Shown one piece after another: positions 1 through 7,726 of a stretch of DNA of 64,000 bases; position 1 is the first letter of the stretch, and each line of letters starts with the position of its first letter. Source of the stretch: an uncultured Pelagibacteraceae bacterium (GTDB taxonomy: Bacteria > Pseudomonadota > Alphaproteobacteria > Pelagibacterales > Pelagibacteraceae). The stretch lies in the NCBI GenBank assembly GCA_902616645.1, contig CACMTO010000002.1:62001-126000 (forward strand), written 5' to 3'. Under the pieces are notes generated by a model. The model was not told the DNA's origin. It saw only the letters and a program-made list of their open reading frames with translations, and did not search any database. The position numbers and the translations under genes are program-made.

Positions 1-622
1 AATTTATTTTACACCCTATTTTATTTAAAAAATTTACTAAATCCTTTATTTCAGGCTCTATCGCACAATTCGAGAGAATTGTTGTTCCTTTCGCAAGACT
101 TGCTGCAATAATCAAATTTTCAGTAGCACCAACTGAAATTTTAGAGAAAAAAATCTTGTTTCCTTTCAAACCTTTTGGTGCTGTTGCATGAATATATCCT
201 TGTGAAATTTTATATTTAACACCAAGTTTAGAAAGTGCTTTTAGATGGATATCTACAGGTCTTGTCCCGATAGCACAACCACCTGGTAGAGATACTTTTG
301 CAGAGCCAAATTTTGCTAGTAATGGACCTAGAACCAAAATTCCTGCTCTCATAGTTTTAACCAAATTGTAAGATGCAAACTTTTTAAATTGGTTTGAGTT
401 GTTTATTGTTAATGAATTTCCATGAAATTTAGTTTTGGATCCTAAAGATTCTAATAAATAAACCATCGTTTCAATATCTCTTACCCTTGGTAAATTTCTT
501 AAGATTATTCTCTTATTAGATAGAAGAGTTGCTGCAAGGATTGGTAAAGATGCATTTTTTGAACCAGATATTTTTACTTGCCCTTTGAGCTTATATGCCC
601 CAACGACCTCTAATTTTTGCAT
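1..622 (-). CDS. murA: UDP-N-acetylglucosamine 1-carboxyvinyltransferase, N-terminal part
   Basis: First committed step of peptidoglycan synthesis in the cytoplasm: transfers enolpyruvate from PEP to UDP-GlcNAc. About 207 codons are visible; the C-terminal half lies beyond base 1, so this is a window-edge partial, not a broken gene. Reading from the ATG at 622, residues 19-24 are SGSKNA (the K22/N23 substrate-binding pair of the E. coli enzyme), and GGCAIG with RPVD follows at about 114-122. Cys116 matches the catalytic, fosfomycin-sensitive Cys115 of E. coli. The start lies 2 bases after the dcd stop, so the two are probably co-transcribed. Family assignment is very secure. Confidence 0.95.
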   Translation of the reverse strand, partial: MQKLEVVGAYKLKGQVKISGSKNASLPILAATLLSNKRIILRNLPRVRDIETMVYLLESLGSKTKFHGNSLTINNSNQFKKFASYNLVKTMRAGILVLGPLLAKFGSAKVSLPGGCAIGTRPVDIHLKALSKLGVKYKISQGYIHATAPKGLKGNKIFFSKISVGATENLIIAASLAKGTTILSNCAIEPEIKDLVNFLNKIGCKIN

Positions 623-624
623 GA

Positions 625-1179
625 CTATACTTTTGGTAAAGTTACTCCAGTTTGACCCATATATTTTCCTTTTCTGTCTGCATAAGTTATTAGAGGTTTT
701 TCATTTCCTTTTAAAAAAATGAACTGGGCAACACCTTCGTTTGCATAAATTTTAGCTGGTAGAGGAGTAGTGTTGGAAAATTCTAAGGTAACATATCCCT
801 CCCACCCAGGCTCTAGGGGTGTTACATTGACTATAATTCCACATCTAGCATAAGTCGACTTTCCTAAACAGATTACTAGTACATCTTTTGGAATTTTAAA
901 CTTTTCTATAGTTCTAGCTAATACAAAAGAATTTGGAGGAATGATACATTCTGAAACTTTTTTGGTAACAAAATTTGTTGGTTTAAAATTTTTAGGGTCA
1001 ACAATTTCAGAGTTCACATTTGTAAATATCTTGAATTCATCAGCAACTCGTGCATCATAACCAAAGGAAGAAAGTCCATAAGAAATACTATCTCCTCTTA
1101 TTTGTTTTTCTTCAAAAGGAAATATCATATTCTCCTCACTAGACATTTTTTTAATCCATTTATCTGAAAGAACTGACAT
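625..1179 (-). CDS. dcd: dCTP deaminase
   Basis: Deaminates dCTP to dUTP, supplying the thymidylate pathway. At 184 aa it is close to the usual 185-195. Visible motifs are GYDAR at 40-44, GKSTYARCG at 106-114, and [14 protein letters not shown] at 123-136, whose Glu133 corresponds to the catalytic glutamate of the dCTP deaminase/dUTPase fold. The C-terminal [12 protein letters not shown] is the flexible nucleotide-closing tail. The gene sits 2 bases upstream of murA, and its start is overlapped by a 39-codon small ORF. I infer an operon of small genes, dcd and murA. Confidence 0.95.
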   Translation of the reverse strand: MSVLSDKWIKKMSSEENMIFPFEEKQIRGDSISYGLSSFGYDARVADEFKIFTNVNSEIVDPKNFKPTNFVTKKVSECIIPPNSFVLARTIEKFKIPKDVLVICLGKSTYARCGIIVNVTPLEPGWEGYVTLEFSNTTPLPAKIYANEGVAQFIFLKGNEKPLITYADRKGKYMGQTGVTLPKV

Positions 1180-1279
1180 TATTTTTAATCTTTTTATTTT
1201 TTTTTTGAAATAATTTTCTTTTTTTTAAATTTTTTTTAAGAGCTAAAACCAATCGCTCGTTTTTAACTTTGTCATTCAT
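1160..1279 (-). CDS. small basic protein of 39 aa, murA-neighbour type
   Basis: A 39-codon frame starts inside the stop of the upstream 67-aa gene (ATGA overlap) and runs 20 bases into dcd. The product is basic. It contains the segment [15 protein letters not shown], which resembles the pattern R-L-x-x-A-L-x-x-N-L-x-x-R-K that I recall from very short conserved proteins beside murA in other Alphaproteobacteria. Translational coupling at the ATGA junction supports expression. Function unknown; perhaps RNA- or ribosome-associated given its charge, but that is only a guess. An accidental frame is possible in such A-rich sequence. Confidence 0.55.
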   Translation of the reverse strand: MNDKVKNERLVLALKKNLKKRKLFQKKNKKIKNNVSSFR

Positions 1280-1479
1280 TCTTTATTTGGATTAGTGATA
1301 AAATCTAGAGTTATTGGTTTTGAGGCATCCAATGCTTTTTCTTTAAATTCCAACTCTTTCTTTGGTCCCTCTTTAGCCATTCGTTTTGCTTTTTTTTCAG
1401 CTAGTTTCCTTTCTCTTTTTGCTTGCTTTTCCATAAGCTTAGCACTTTTTGTAGATTTGTAATCGTAATGAATGCCCAT
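1276..1479 (-). CDS. hypothetical small charged protein, 67 aa
   Basis: Unrecognised function. The protein is strongly charged: a Lys/Arg/Glu/Ala-rich stretch at about 8-45 (repeats like KLMEKQAKRERKLAEKKAKR) is likely one long helix or coiled coil, followed by a less charged tail ending NPNKE. It has no signal peptide, membrane segment or cysteines. It heads a probable minus-strand run with the 39-aa frame, dcd and murA, and starts about 95 bases from the oppositely oriented tRNA-Thr. The long Met-initiated frame, stop-start overlap downstream and position argue that it is a real gene. Confidence 0.7.
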   Translation of the reverse strand: MGIHYDYKSTKSAKLMEKQAKRERKLAEKKAKRMAKEGPKKELEFKEKALDASKPITLDFITNPNKE

Positions 1480-1533
1480 AAATTTTCCTTAGTTAGATAT
1501 AAATCATATTAAGCTAAAAATTAAGGCAATAAT

Positions 1534-1563
1534 TTGAAAAAATGCTTTATTATACCATATAAA
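1534..1563 (+). promoter_or_regulatory. putative promoter of tRNA-Thr
   Basis: TTGAAA at 1534-1539 and TATAAA at 1558-1563 are separated by 18 bases and lie 11 bases before the mature 5' end of the tRNA. The match to the sigma-70 consensus is good, but the region is AT-rich, so chance matches are common. Confidence 0.4.
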
Positions 1564-1574
1564 AAATATTTTTT

Positions 1575-1650
1575 GCCCCTTTAACTCAGGGAGTAGAGTA
1601 TTTCCATGGTAAGGAAAAAGTCGTCCGTGCAAGTCGGGCAAGGGGCACCA
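1575..1650 (+). tRNA. tRNA-Thr (anticodon GGT)
   Basis: A 76-nt cloverleaf folds cleanly. Acceptor GCCCCTT pairs with AAGGGGC (1575-1581 / 1640-1646), D stem ACTC/GAGT, anticodon stem TTTCC/GGAAA with loop ATGGTAA giving anticodon GGT at 1608-1610, T stem GTCCG/CGGGC, discriminator A and encoded CCA (1648-1650). It reads ACC and ACT codons. Oddity: the T loop is TGCAAGT, so the normally invariant T55 (pseudouridine) is G at base 1629. All stems are intact, so it does not look like a pseudogene. Confidence 0.93.
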
Positions 1651-1663
1651 TAAATCGAAAATT

Positions 1664-2932
1664 TTATTCAACAAATTTTTTATGAAATTTGATTAAAGGA
1701 TGATCCTGAAAAATTCTTATACTTCCGTGATTGAATATAATCTTAGAGGAATTATATATTATTTTATATAACGAATTAGTTGCAATATCTCCAGTGATTA
1801 AAGTTTTGGGGTTCCAAAAAAAAGCGAAAAGGAAAAAAATTAATACTAAAAATATTTTTTTTTTAATAAAAAGTCTTGTGAAAAAATTGTTATGAAAATC
1901 ATTAGAAATAATTTTACTTTTAATCAAGTAAAAATATAAAAGAATAGATAAAGAATATGTTAAATGTATCCATCTACCCCAATCATGACCAAAGGCGAAA
2001 AGTAGAAGAATTGGTAAATAAAGACAAATATATAAATAAAAAGGTGAAAAATTATTTGTAATAAAGTTTTCTTTAGAGACAAACTTGTTTTTTAAAATAC
2101 TTAAATGAAGTGGAAAAAAACCTACTAGAAAAATAAGTATATATCTAAAGTAATGAGGAAAAAAGTTTACTTTTTCATGAATAAAAAAGGTATCGAAATA
2201 AATAGTGTTTTTAATTAGTAATTCTGCTGACATATAACACTTTTCGCCAAATTGAGTTTCTAAAAAACTACACATAACTGAATGATTAGTAATACTCAGT
2301 GGTAACAGAAAAATTACAATAATAGCCAAAATTGAAGGTAAAAAAATTACAAATAACTTTATGAAAGTTTCTTTAAAAAAATATAACTTATTTTTATTTA
2401 TTAAAATTACTGAGAAGAAAGGAGCGAACAATATAACTTGCTCCCATATGAAACATAAAATTGGAAAAAAAATAAATACATATGTATTTAGATAGACTGA
2501 TCTTAACCTTCCATCAGATAAAAACAAACAACTTATAAAAAAAAGAAAAATTAGAATTTCTTTTCTTCCTAGTGCCTCAAGCTCAGCTATTGGATATAAT
2601 AAAAATAACGGTGAAAAAAGAGCGAAAAATTGTATAATATCAAGTTTTAAATCTTTAATATATACAAACAATAATATTAAGTATGTGGAATGTGTTAAAA
2701 TTTGAATTGAGAGAATAGCATCCCTCAATGTAATTGAAAAAAAATTTGCTAGAAATATATTTATTTCACCACCCAGTCCTCTTCTTGTGAAACCTCCACT
2801 ATAATTTATAAGCCACTCAGATATTGATGTATCATTTCCAACATCATGTTTTAGATATAAATTAAATATTGAATAAAAAAGAATGAAAATGACAAAAATT
2901 AAAAATTTATTTTTAATTTGAATATTTTCCAT
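1664..2932 (-). CDS. polytopic membrane protein of unknown function, 422 aa
   Basis: I do not recognise a named family. There are roughly ten hydrophobic segments, beginning at about residues 9-26, so it is an integral inner-membrane protein. A soluble motif after the first segment, SEWLINYSGGFTRRGLGGE (about 37-55), carries conserved-looking Gly/Arg residues. A second polar motif, ELEALGRKE, follows at about 118. Multi-spanning glycolipid or polysaccharide transferases and polymerases can have this layout, but nothing catalytic can be assigned. The start codon abuts the stop of the upstream VTT-domain gene, suggesting co-expression. The stop lies 13 bases from the 3' end of the tRNA-Thr gene on the other strand. 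Confidence 0.8.
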   Translation of the reverse strand: MENIQIKNKFLIFVIFILFYSIFNLYLKHDVGNDTSISEWLINYSGGFTRRGLGGEINIFLANFFSITLRDAILSIQILTHSTYLILLFVYIKDLKLDIIQFFALFSPLFLLYPIAELEALGRKEILIFLFFISCLFLSDGRLRSVYLNTYVFIFFPILCFIWEQVILFAPFFSVILINKNKLYFFKETFIKLFVIFLPSILAIIVIFLLPLSITNHSVMCSFLETQFGEKCYMSAELLIKNTIYFDTFFIHEKVNFFPHYFRYILIFLVGFFPLHLSILKNKFVSKENFITNNFSPFYLYICLYLPILLLFAFGHDWGRWIHLTYSLSILLYFYLIKSKIISNDFHNNFFTRLFIKKKIFLVLIFFLFAFFWNPKTLITGDIATNSLYKIIYNSSKIIFNHGSIRIFQDHPLIKFHKKFVE

Positions 2933-3655
2933 TTAGTTTTTATAAAATAATTTCCTAAAAAAAATTGAGATTAATACCAAGCATATAAAAGCTGAGAGAG
3001 GTAGATATATATCTGGGGAAAAAATTATATCGATTATTTTTGGAGCTTCTATATTTTCTTCAATAATTTTCTCTAACCCACTCCCAATTGAAACTGCTAA
3101 AAAAATTTGTGGAATGATTCCTATAAAAGTTGCGAAAAAAAAATTTTTTACTTTAACATTAAACATAGTTGGTAAAAGACAACTTATCTGCCAAGGAATA
3201 CCTCCTATAAATCGATATATCAGTAAATATATAAATTCTGAATTTCTGAATTTTATTTCAAGATTTCCAAATTTATTTAGAAATTTTTCCCTTACAAGAT
3301 CTTTTAAAAAAAAATTACCAAACATGTATAAAAAAGTTGCACCAATGCTTAAACCTAAAACTACAATTAAAGTACCAATCCATTTTCCTAAAATAAATCC
3401 ACCCAAGATAGCAACTGGAGAACCAAAACCTAAAAGTGGAAATACCCATAAGATTGTTAATAATAAAAAAATTGATGATATTAGAATTAAATTTGAATTT
3501 TTAAGACTTAAAAAATATGTCCTGTTCTGTTTTATAAAATCATAGGAAGTTATTTCTTGGATGCTAAATTTTGAAAAAAAGAAATATAGAAAAAGGCCAA
3601 CTACCAACACATAAAATAAACCAATAAATAATTTAATTTTTTTAGCTTTTCTCAT
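2933..3655 (-). CDS. TVP38/TMEM64 (VTT-domain) membrane protein
   Basis: A 240-aa integral membrane protein of the VTT (DedA/TVP38/TMEM64, 'SNARE-associated') superfamily, whose studied members act in lipid scrambling and membrane homeostasis. After an N-terminal membrane segment (about 9-28) comes the core GFGSPVAILGGFILGKWIG, the Gly-rich re-entrant region, and later YRFIGGIPWQISCLLPTMF, the second family hallmark (R-x-x-G-x-x-P-W/F). It is transcribed away from rpmH and directly abuts the downstream 422-aa membrane protein, so the two likely form an operon. Specific substrate unknown. Confidence 0.85.
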   Translation of the reverse strand: MRKAKKIKLFIGLFYVLVVGLFLYFFFSKFSIQEITSYDFIKQNRTYFLSLKNSNLILISSIFLLLTILWVFPLLGFGSPVAILGGFILGKWIGTLIVVLGLSIGATFLYMFGNFFLKDLVREKFLNKFGNLEIKFRNSEFIYLLIYRFIGGIPWQISCLLPTMFNVKVKNFFFATFIGIIPQIFLAVSIGSGLEKIIEENIEAPKIIDIIFSPDIYLPLSAFICLVLISIFFRKLFYKN

Positions 3656-3685
3656 TTATTGTAATCGTAATCATAAATCTTATAT

Positions 3686-3714
3686 TTGCTATTTATATAT
3701 TTAATCACTATAAA
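3686..3714 (+). promoter_or_regulatory. putative rpmH promoter
   Basis: TTGCTA (3686-3691) and TATAAA (3709-3714) are separated by exactly 17 bases. A start site near 3721 would leave a leader of about 25 bases before the rpmH ATG. This fits a strong housekeeping promoter for the rpmH-rnpA-yidD-yidC operon. Confidence 0.6.
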
Positions 3715-3745
3715 GAGCGCAATTTAACAAATTTTTACTACATTT

Positions 3746-3886
3746 ATGAAAAGAACCTATCAACCCTCAAAAATTAAAAGAGCTCGAAAACATGGTTTTA
3801 GATCAAAAATGAAAACTAAGGGTGGAAAAAAACTTTTAGCGAGAAGACGTGCTAGAGGAAGAAAATCTTTAACTGTTTCTGGCTAA
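3746..3886 (+). CDS. rpmH: 50S ribosomal protein L34
   Basis: A 46-aa, highly basic protein beginning [19 protein letters not shown] and ending [13 protein letters not shown], which is unmistakably L34 of the large ribosomal subunit. Length is typical (44-46 aa). It begins a tight plus-strand operon: rnpA starts 4 bases after the stop, the classic rpmH-rnpA arrangement. In many bacteria this block sits near the replication origin, but no dnaA or DnaA-box cluster is visible here. Confidence 0.98.
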   Translation: MKRTYQPSKIKRARKHGFRSKMKTKGGKKLLARRRARGRKSLTVSG

Positions 3887-3890
3887 GTAG

Positions 3891-4232
3891 ATGAGAAGCA
3901 AAATACTGGCTCTTTCAAAGGGTGATGAATTCAAAACTTTGCTTTCAAAAAGAAAAATATCTAACAAATATGTCACAATATTTTTTGGTATTTTAAAAAA
4001 TAAAGATGTTAAGAGATTGAATATTAGCTTTGTCACGAAAAAAAAAATTGGAAATGCTGTAAAAAGAAATAAAATTAAAAGAAGATTAAGAAATATTATT
4101 AATGAAGCAGTAAAACAAATATCTCTCAAATTTAATTATTCATATCTTGTTATTGCAAAGTCTTCCATGTTAGATAATGATTATACTAATATAAAAGAAA
4201 CGTTGTTTCAGGAATTAAAAAAAATTAAATAA
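3891..4232 (+). CDS. rnpA: ribonuclease P protein component
   Basis: Protein subunit of RNase P, which helps the RNA subunit remove tRNA 5' leaders. It has 113 aa, near the usual 110-125. The RNR motif region is visible as KKKIGNAVKRNKIKRRLRN at about 60-78, which contacts the pre-tRNA and P RNA. The start ATG lies 4 bases after the rpmH stop, and the stop overlaps the yidD ATG by one base (TAATG), so translation is coupled along the operon. Confidence 0.96.
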   Translation: MRSKILALSKGDEFKTLLSKRKISNKYVTIFFGILKNKDVKRLNISFVTKKKIGNAVKRNKIKRRLRNIINEAVKQISLKFNYSYLVIAKSSMLDNDYTNIKETLFQELKKIK

Positions 4233-4483
4233 TGAAAATTTTGACTTTAATACTTATTAATCTAATTAAAGGATACAAATATTTGATAAGCCCTTTCTTG
4301 GGAAATTCATGTAGATATTTTCCGTCATGTTCAGAGTATAGTATTGAAGCAATAAAAAAACTCGGTCTATACGGAGGTATATTAAAAAGTTTTAAAAGAA
4401 TATTATCTTGTCATCCAATAAAATTTTTGGGTGGTGGAGAGGGTTTCGACCCAGTAATTAAAAGAACAAAGATTAAAAAATAA
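4232..4483 (+). CDS. yidD: membrane protein insertion efficiency factor YidD
   Basis: A small (83 aa) membrane-associated protein that assists YidC/Sec-dependent insertion of inner-membrane proteins. The family pattern is complete: an N-terminal amphipathic/hydrophobic helix, then Y-x-x-x-I-S-P, then CRYFPSCSEYSIEAI, with a later SCHP motif and GFDPV near the C-terminus. The ends overlap rnpA (one base) and yidC (one base), matching the conserved rnpA-yidD-yidC order. Confidence 0.96.
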   Translation: MKILTLILINLIKGYKYLISPFLGNSCRYFPSCSEYSIEAIKKLGLYGGILKSFKRILSCHPIKFLGGGEGFDPVIKRTKIKK

Positions 4484-6162
4484 TGGAAACAAAAAACGTA
4501 ATTGCAGCAATAGCAATGTCTTCGGCAGTAATTGTTTTGTATTCATTATTTTTTGTTCCTGAAAATACAAATACTAAACAGAATTTGGATGAAAAAAAAA
4601 TCGAACAAAATACTGATGCTCCAAGTCTAGATCAAAAAGAGAAGTTGGTTCAAGTTTCAAGGGAAGAAGCCTTAAAAGAAAACGGTAGAATAAAATTTGA
4701 GAACAAAAGTATAGTTGGATCAATATCTTTAAAAGGTGCAGCAATAGATGATTTAACATTCAAAAATTATAAAGTTAAGCTAGATAGTGAGGAAAAAGTT
4801 ACTCTCTTAAATCCAAGAAATGTTCCAAATGGGTATTTGATTGAAAGTGGATTTGTTACTAATGACAAAAATATAGATATGCCTAATTCAAATACAATTT
4901 GGCAAGTAGTCGGTAATAATATTTTGACAGACAAATCACCAGTAGAAATAATTTGGAAAAATAAACAAGGAATTATATTTGAAAAAAAGATATCGTTAGA
5001 CAGTAATTTCTTATTTTCAATAAATCAAAAAATAATTAATCCAACAGATAAGAAATATGACTTTTACTCCTATGGTCAGATAATAAGAAATAAAATCCCC
5101 GAGGGTCTATCAAATTTTTACATATTACATGAAGGTCCCATAGCAACACTAGATGACGAATTAATTGAAAAAGACTATGATGATATTCAGGATCAGAAAT
5201 TTTCTAAAACTGCACAAAAAGGATGGCTTGGAGTCGGTGATAAATATTTTATAGCATCTTTAATTCCACCAAAAAATAAAGAATTTAAAACAACATTTGA
5301 TTACAAAAATAAATTTAGAGCCAATTTTATTAATAGCGAACCCCTTGAATTGAATCAAGATGGTTTTATTGAGGATAGTTTAAAAGTAATTGTTGCTGCA
5401 AAAAGAGTAGATGTTATTGACGGTTATGCAGTGTCCCTAGGTATAGATAAATTTGATTTAGTGATTGATTGGGGTTTTTTATATTTTATAACTAAACCTT
5501 TATTTTTTGCCATTGATTATTTTTTCAAACTCTTTGGTAATTATGGTTTAGCAATTATAGCAGTAACAATTTGTATTCGTTTGGTTTTTTTTCCTCTGGC
5601 AAATTTTTCCTTTAAAAGCATGGCTAAAATGAAAGTACTTCAGCCAGAAATGGTAAGACTTAAAGAGCTTCACAAAAATGATAAAATGAAGTTGCAGCAA
5701 GAAATGATGGCTCTTTATAAAAAAGAAAAAGTAAATCCTATGTCTGGTTGTTTGCCAATACTTATACAAATCCCTGTTTTCTTTGCGCTATACAAAGTTT
5801 TATTTGTTACAATTGAAATAAGACAAATGCCATTTTATGGGTGGATACAAGACTTAAGCGAACGTGATCCAACAAGTATATTTAATTTATTTGGTTTATT
5901 GCCCTACGATGTACCATCTTTTTTAGTAATAGGGGCTTGGCCAATAGCAATGGGTGTTTCAATGTGGATACAGCAAAAACTTAATCCTGCTCCAACTGAC
6001 GAAATACAGGCAAAAATCTTTATGTTTTTTCCACTTTTTTTAACAATAATACTGGCTCCATTTCCAAGTGGATTAGTTATTTATTGGACTGTAAATAATA
6101 TCTTAACTATGGCTCAACAAGTTTTTATAATGAGAAAAACAACCGTAAAAACTGTAACATAA
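4483..6162 (+). CDS. yidC: membrane protein insertase YidC
   Basis: Inserts and folds inner-membrane proteins, alone or with SecYEG. At 559 aa it is the Gram-negative form. It has an N-terminal anchor at about 6-24, a large periplasmic beta domain (about 60-330), then the conserved insertase core with five membrane segments (about 345-555). The core includes GLAIIAVTICIRLVFFPLAN with its hydrophilic-groove arginine, and the stretch MALYKKEKVNPMSGCLPI, whose coiled-coil C1 loop precedes it. The ATG overlaps the yidD stop. A spacer of 27 bases separates it from argB; many relatives carry a ribosome-assembly GTPase gene there, which is absent. Confidence 0.97.
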   Translation: METKNVIAAIAMSSAVIVLYSLFFVPENTNTKQNLDEKKIEQNTDAPSLDQKEKLVQVSREEALKENGRIKFENKSIVGSISLKGAAIDDLTFKNYKVKLDSEEKVTLLNPRNVPNGYLIESGFVTNDKNIDMPNSNTIWQVVGNNILTDKSPVEIIWKNKQGIIFEKKISLDSNFLFSINQKIINPTDKKYDFYSYGQIIRNKIPEGLSNFYILHEGPIATLDDELIEKDYDDIQDQKFSKTAQKGWLGVGDKYFIASLIPPKNKEFKTTFDYKNKFRANFINSEPLELNQDGFIEDSLKVIVAAKRVDVIDGYAVSLGIDKFDLVIDWGFLYFITKPLFFAIDYFFKLFGNYGLAIIAVTICIRLVFFPLANFSFKSMAKMKVLQPEMVRLKELHKNDKMKLQQEMMALYKKEKVNPMSGCLPILIQIPVFFALYKVLFVTIEIRQMPFYGWIQDLSERDPTSIFNLFGLLPYDVPSFLVIGAWPIAMGVSMWIQQKLNPAPTDEIQAKIFMFFPLFLTIILAPFPSGLVIYWTVNNILTMAQQVFIMRKTTVKTVT

Positions 6163-6189
6163 TTTAATCTCAGTATTTCAAAATATAAA

Positions 6190-7038
6190 ATGGATATAGA
6201 AAATATACTTCCAAAAAATGGTCCTCCAACAAATGAAGTTAATAAATATATTGATAAATATAAAAATGACTTAATTGTTATTAAATATGGCGGAAATGTT
6301 TTAATTGATAGAAATATTTTTGATAATTTTATAACCGACCTAAGTATTTTAAATAAATTAGGCCTTTCAGTTATTGTTGTTCATGGAGGAGGGCCAAGAA
6401 TAAAAAGAGAATTAGATAAATCTAATATAAAATCAAAATTCATAAGAGGTTTACGTGTCACTGATGAAAAAATAATTAATATTGTCGAGTCTGTTTTAAT
6501 AGATTTTAATAATGATATTGTTAGTTCATTAGAAAAAAAAAATACACAGGCTGTTTCTATTCACACTAAAAGTAATAATATAATTGAGGTTATACCTGAG
6601 GCAAAAGAGCTTGGTTTCGTCGGCTTACCAAATAAAATTGATAATGATGTTTTGTTTGAAATAATTAAACTTAATAAAATTCCTATCATTTCACCATTAG
6701 GTTTGGATAGAAATCACCAAACACACAATATTAATGGTGATACTGCAGCTATGGCTGTGGCAAAATCAGTTAAATCAAGAAGATTACTATTAATGACTAA
6801 TGTTGATGGTGTTTTGAACAAAGAAAAAAAACTAATAGAGGAAATTACCTCATCTGAAATTTTAGAAATGGTAAAAGATGAAACAATCACTGAAGGGATG
6901 ATTCCAAAAATAAACGCATGCTTAGACGCTGTAAATAATGGTGTAACCGCTGCAGGTATAATTAATGGTACAAAACAACATTCCTGTTTATGGGAAATTT
7001 TTTCTGACAAGGGATCAGGTACATTAATAAGAAAATGA
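6190..7038 (+). CDS. argB: acetylglutamate kinase
   Basis: Phosphorylates N-acetyl-L-glutamate, the second step of the acetylated arginine pathway. It has 282 aa. Amino-acid-kinase motifs are KYGGNV (about 33-38), VHGGGPRI (about 64-71), the sugar/acetyl-binding RGLRVTD and the nucleotide-side NVDGV. The N-terminal extension before KYGGNV is of the type found in arginine-sensitive hexameric enzymes, so feedback inhibition is possible but not proven by sequence. The stop overlaps the next gene by 4 bases (ATGA). Confidence 0.96.
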   Translation: MDIENILPKNGPPTNEVNKYIDKYKNDLIVIKYGGNVLIDRNIFDNFITDLSILNKLGLSVIVVHGGGPRIKRELDKSNIKSKFIRGLRVTDEKIINIVESVLIDFNNDIVSSLEKKNTQAVSIHTKSNNIIEVIPEAKELGFVGLPNKIDNDVLFEIIKLNKIPIISPLGLDRNHQTHNINGDTAAMAVAKSVKSRRLLLMTNVDGVLNKEKKLIEEITSSEILEMVKDETITEGMIPKINACLDAVNNGVTAAGIINGTKQHSCLWEIFSDKGSGTLIRK

Positions 7039-7724
7039 ATCTCAAAGAAAAAAAATATCTACTACTTGATCTTGATGGCGTTTGTTATGGAAAGCATAAT
7101 AATTATTCTTTAGAGCGGGTATTCGGGCAAGTTTCAAGAAGAATGACAAAATTTATCTCTGAAAAACTCAATATTAATAAAGACAAAGCTAAAGAATTAC
7201 AAACAAATTATTTTTATAAATATAATACATCACTTAGGGGATTAATGGTCCATGACGGTATATCACCAGATGAATTTTTGTCATACGTTCACAAAATAGA
7301 TTTATCTTTTATGAAAAAAGATAAAATCATGAGAAATGAGCTTATACAATTAGATATGGAAAAGTTTATTTTTACAAATGGGAGTGCTGAGCATGCTGCA
7401 AATATATTAACACATCTAGGTGTGTATGATTTATTTGGTAGAGACAAAGTCTTTGATATTAAAGATGCACGTTATATCCCCAAACCTGAAGCAGAGACTT
7501 TTGATTTAATGGTTAAAAAATTTGGTATAAATCCAAAGGAGACTATTTATATAGAAGATATAGCTAAGAACTTAAGTATAGGTCATGAGCGAGGATGTAC
7601 AACTGTTTGGTTAAAAAATGATGAGCATTTTGGAAAGATGGACTCAGACAAAGATTATATCTCTCATAAAATTGAAAATCTGTCTTTATTTCTAAAGGAA
7701 ATAAGGCTATTAAAAAGTAATTAA
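7035..7724 (+). CDS. HAD-family hydrolase, pyrimidine 5'-nucleotidase type
   Basis: A 229-aa haloacid-dehalogenase-fold phosphatase. Motif I is LLLDLDGVCYG (about 9-19, DxD nucleophile and acid/base), motif II FTNGS (about 112-116), the Lys of motif III in KPEAETF, and motif IV YIEDIAKN. This gene lies between argB and dapD in many Alphaproteobacteria and is annotated there as pyrimidine 5'-nucleotidase (SDT1-like). The usual DxDNT is DLDGV here. The substrate cannot be read from sequence. It overlaps argB by 4 bases, and dapD starts 2 bases after its stop. Confidence 0.88.
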   Translation: MNLKEKKYLLLDLDGVCYGKHNNYSLERVFGQVSRRMTKFISEKLNINKDKAKELQTNYFYKYNTSLRGLMVHDGISPDEFLSYVHKIDLSFMKKDKIMRNELIQLDMEKFIFTNGSAEHAANILTHLGVYDLFGRDKVFDIKDARYIPKPEAETFDLMVKKFGINPKETIYIEDIAKNLSIGHERGCTTVWLKNDEHFGKMDSDKDYISHKIENLSLFLKEIRLLKSN

Positions 7725-7726
7725 AT

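Noticed and set aside
3114-3545. 143-aa plus-strand frame
   Set aside because: Antisense to the VTT-domain gene, which has clear family motifs and membrane segments; this frame has none.
6714-7010. 98-aa minus-strand frame
   Set aside because: Shadow of argB, which has all family motifs.
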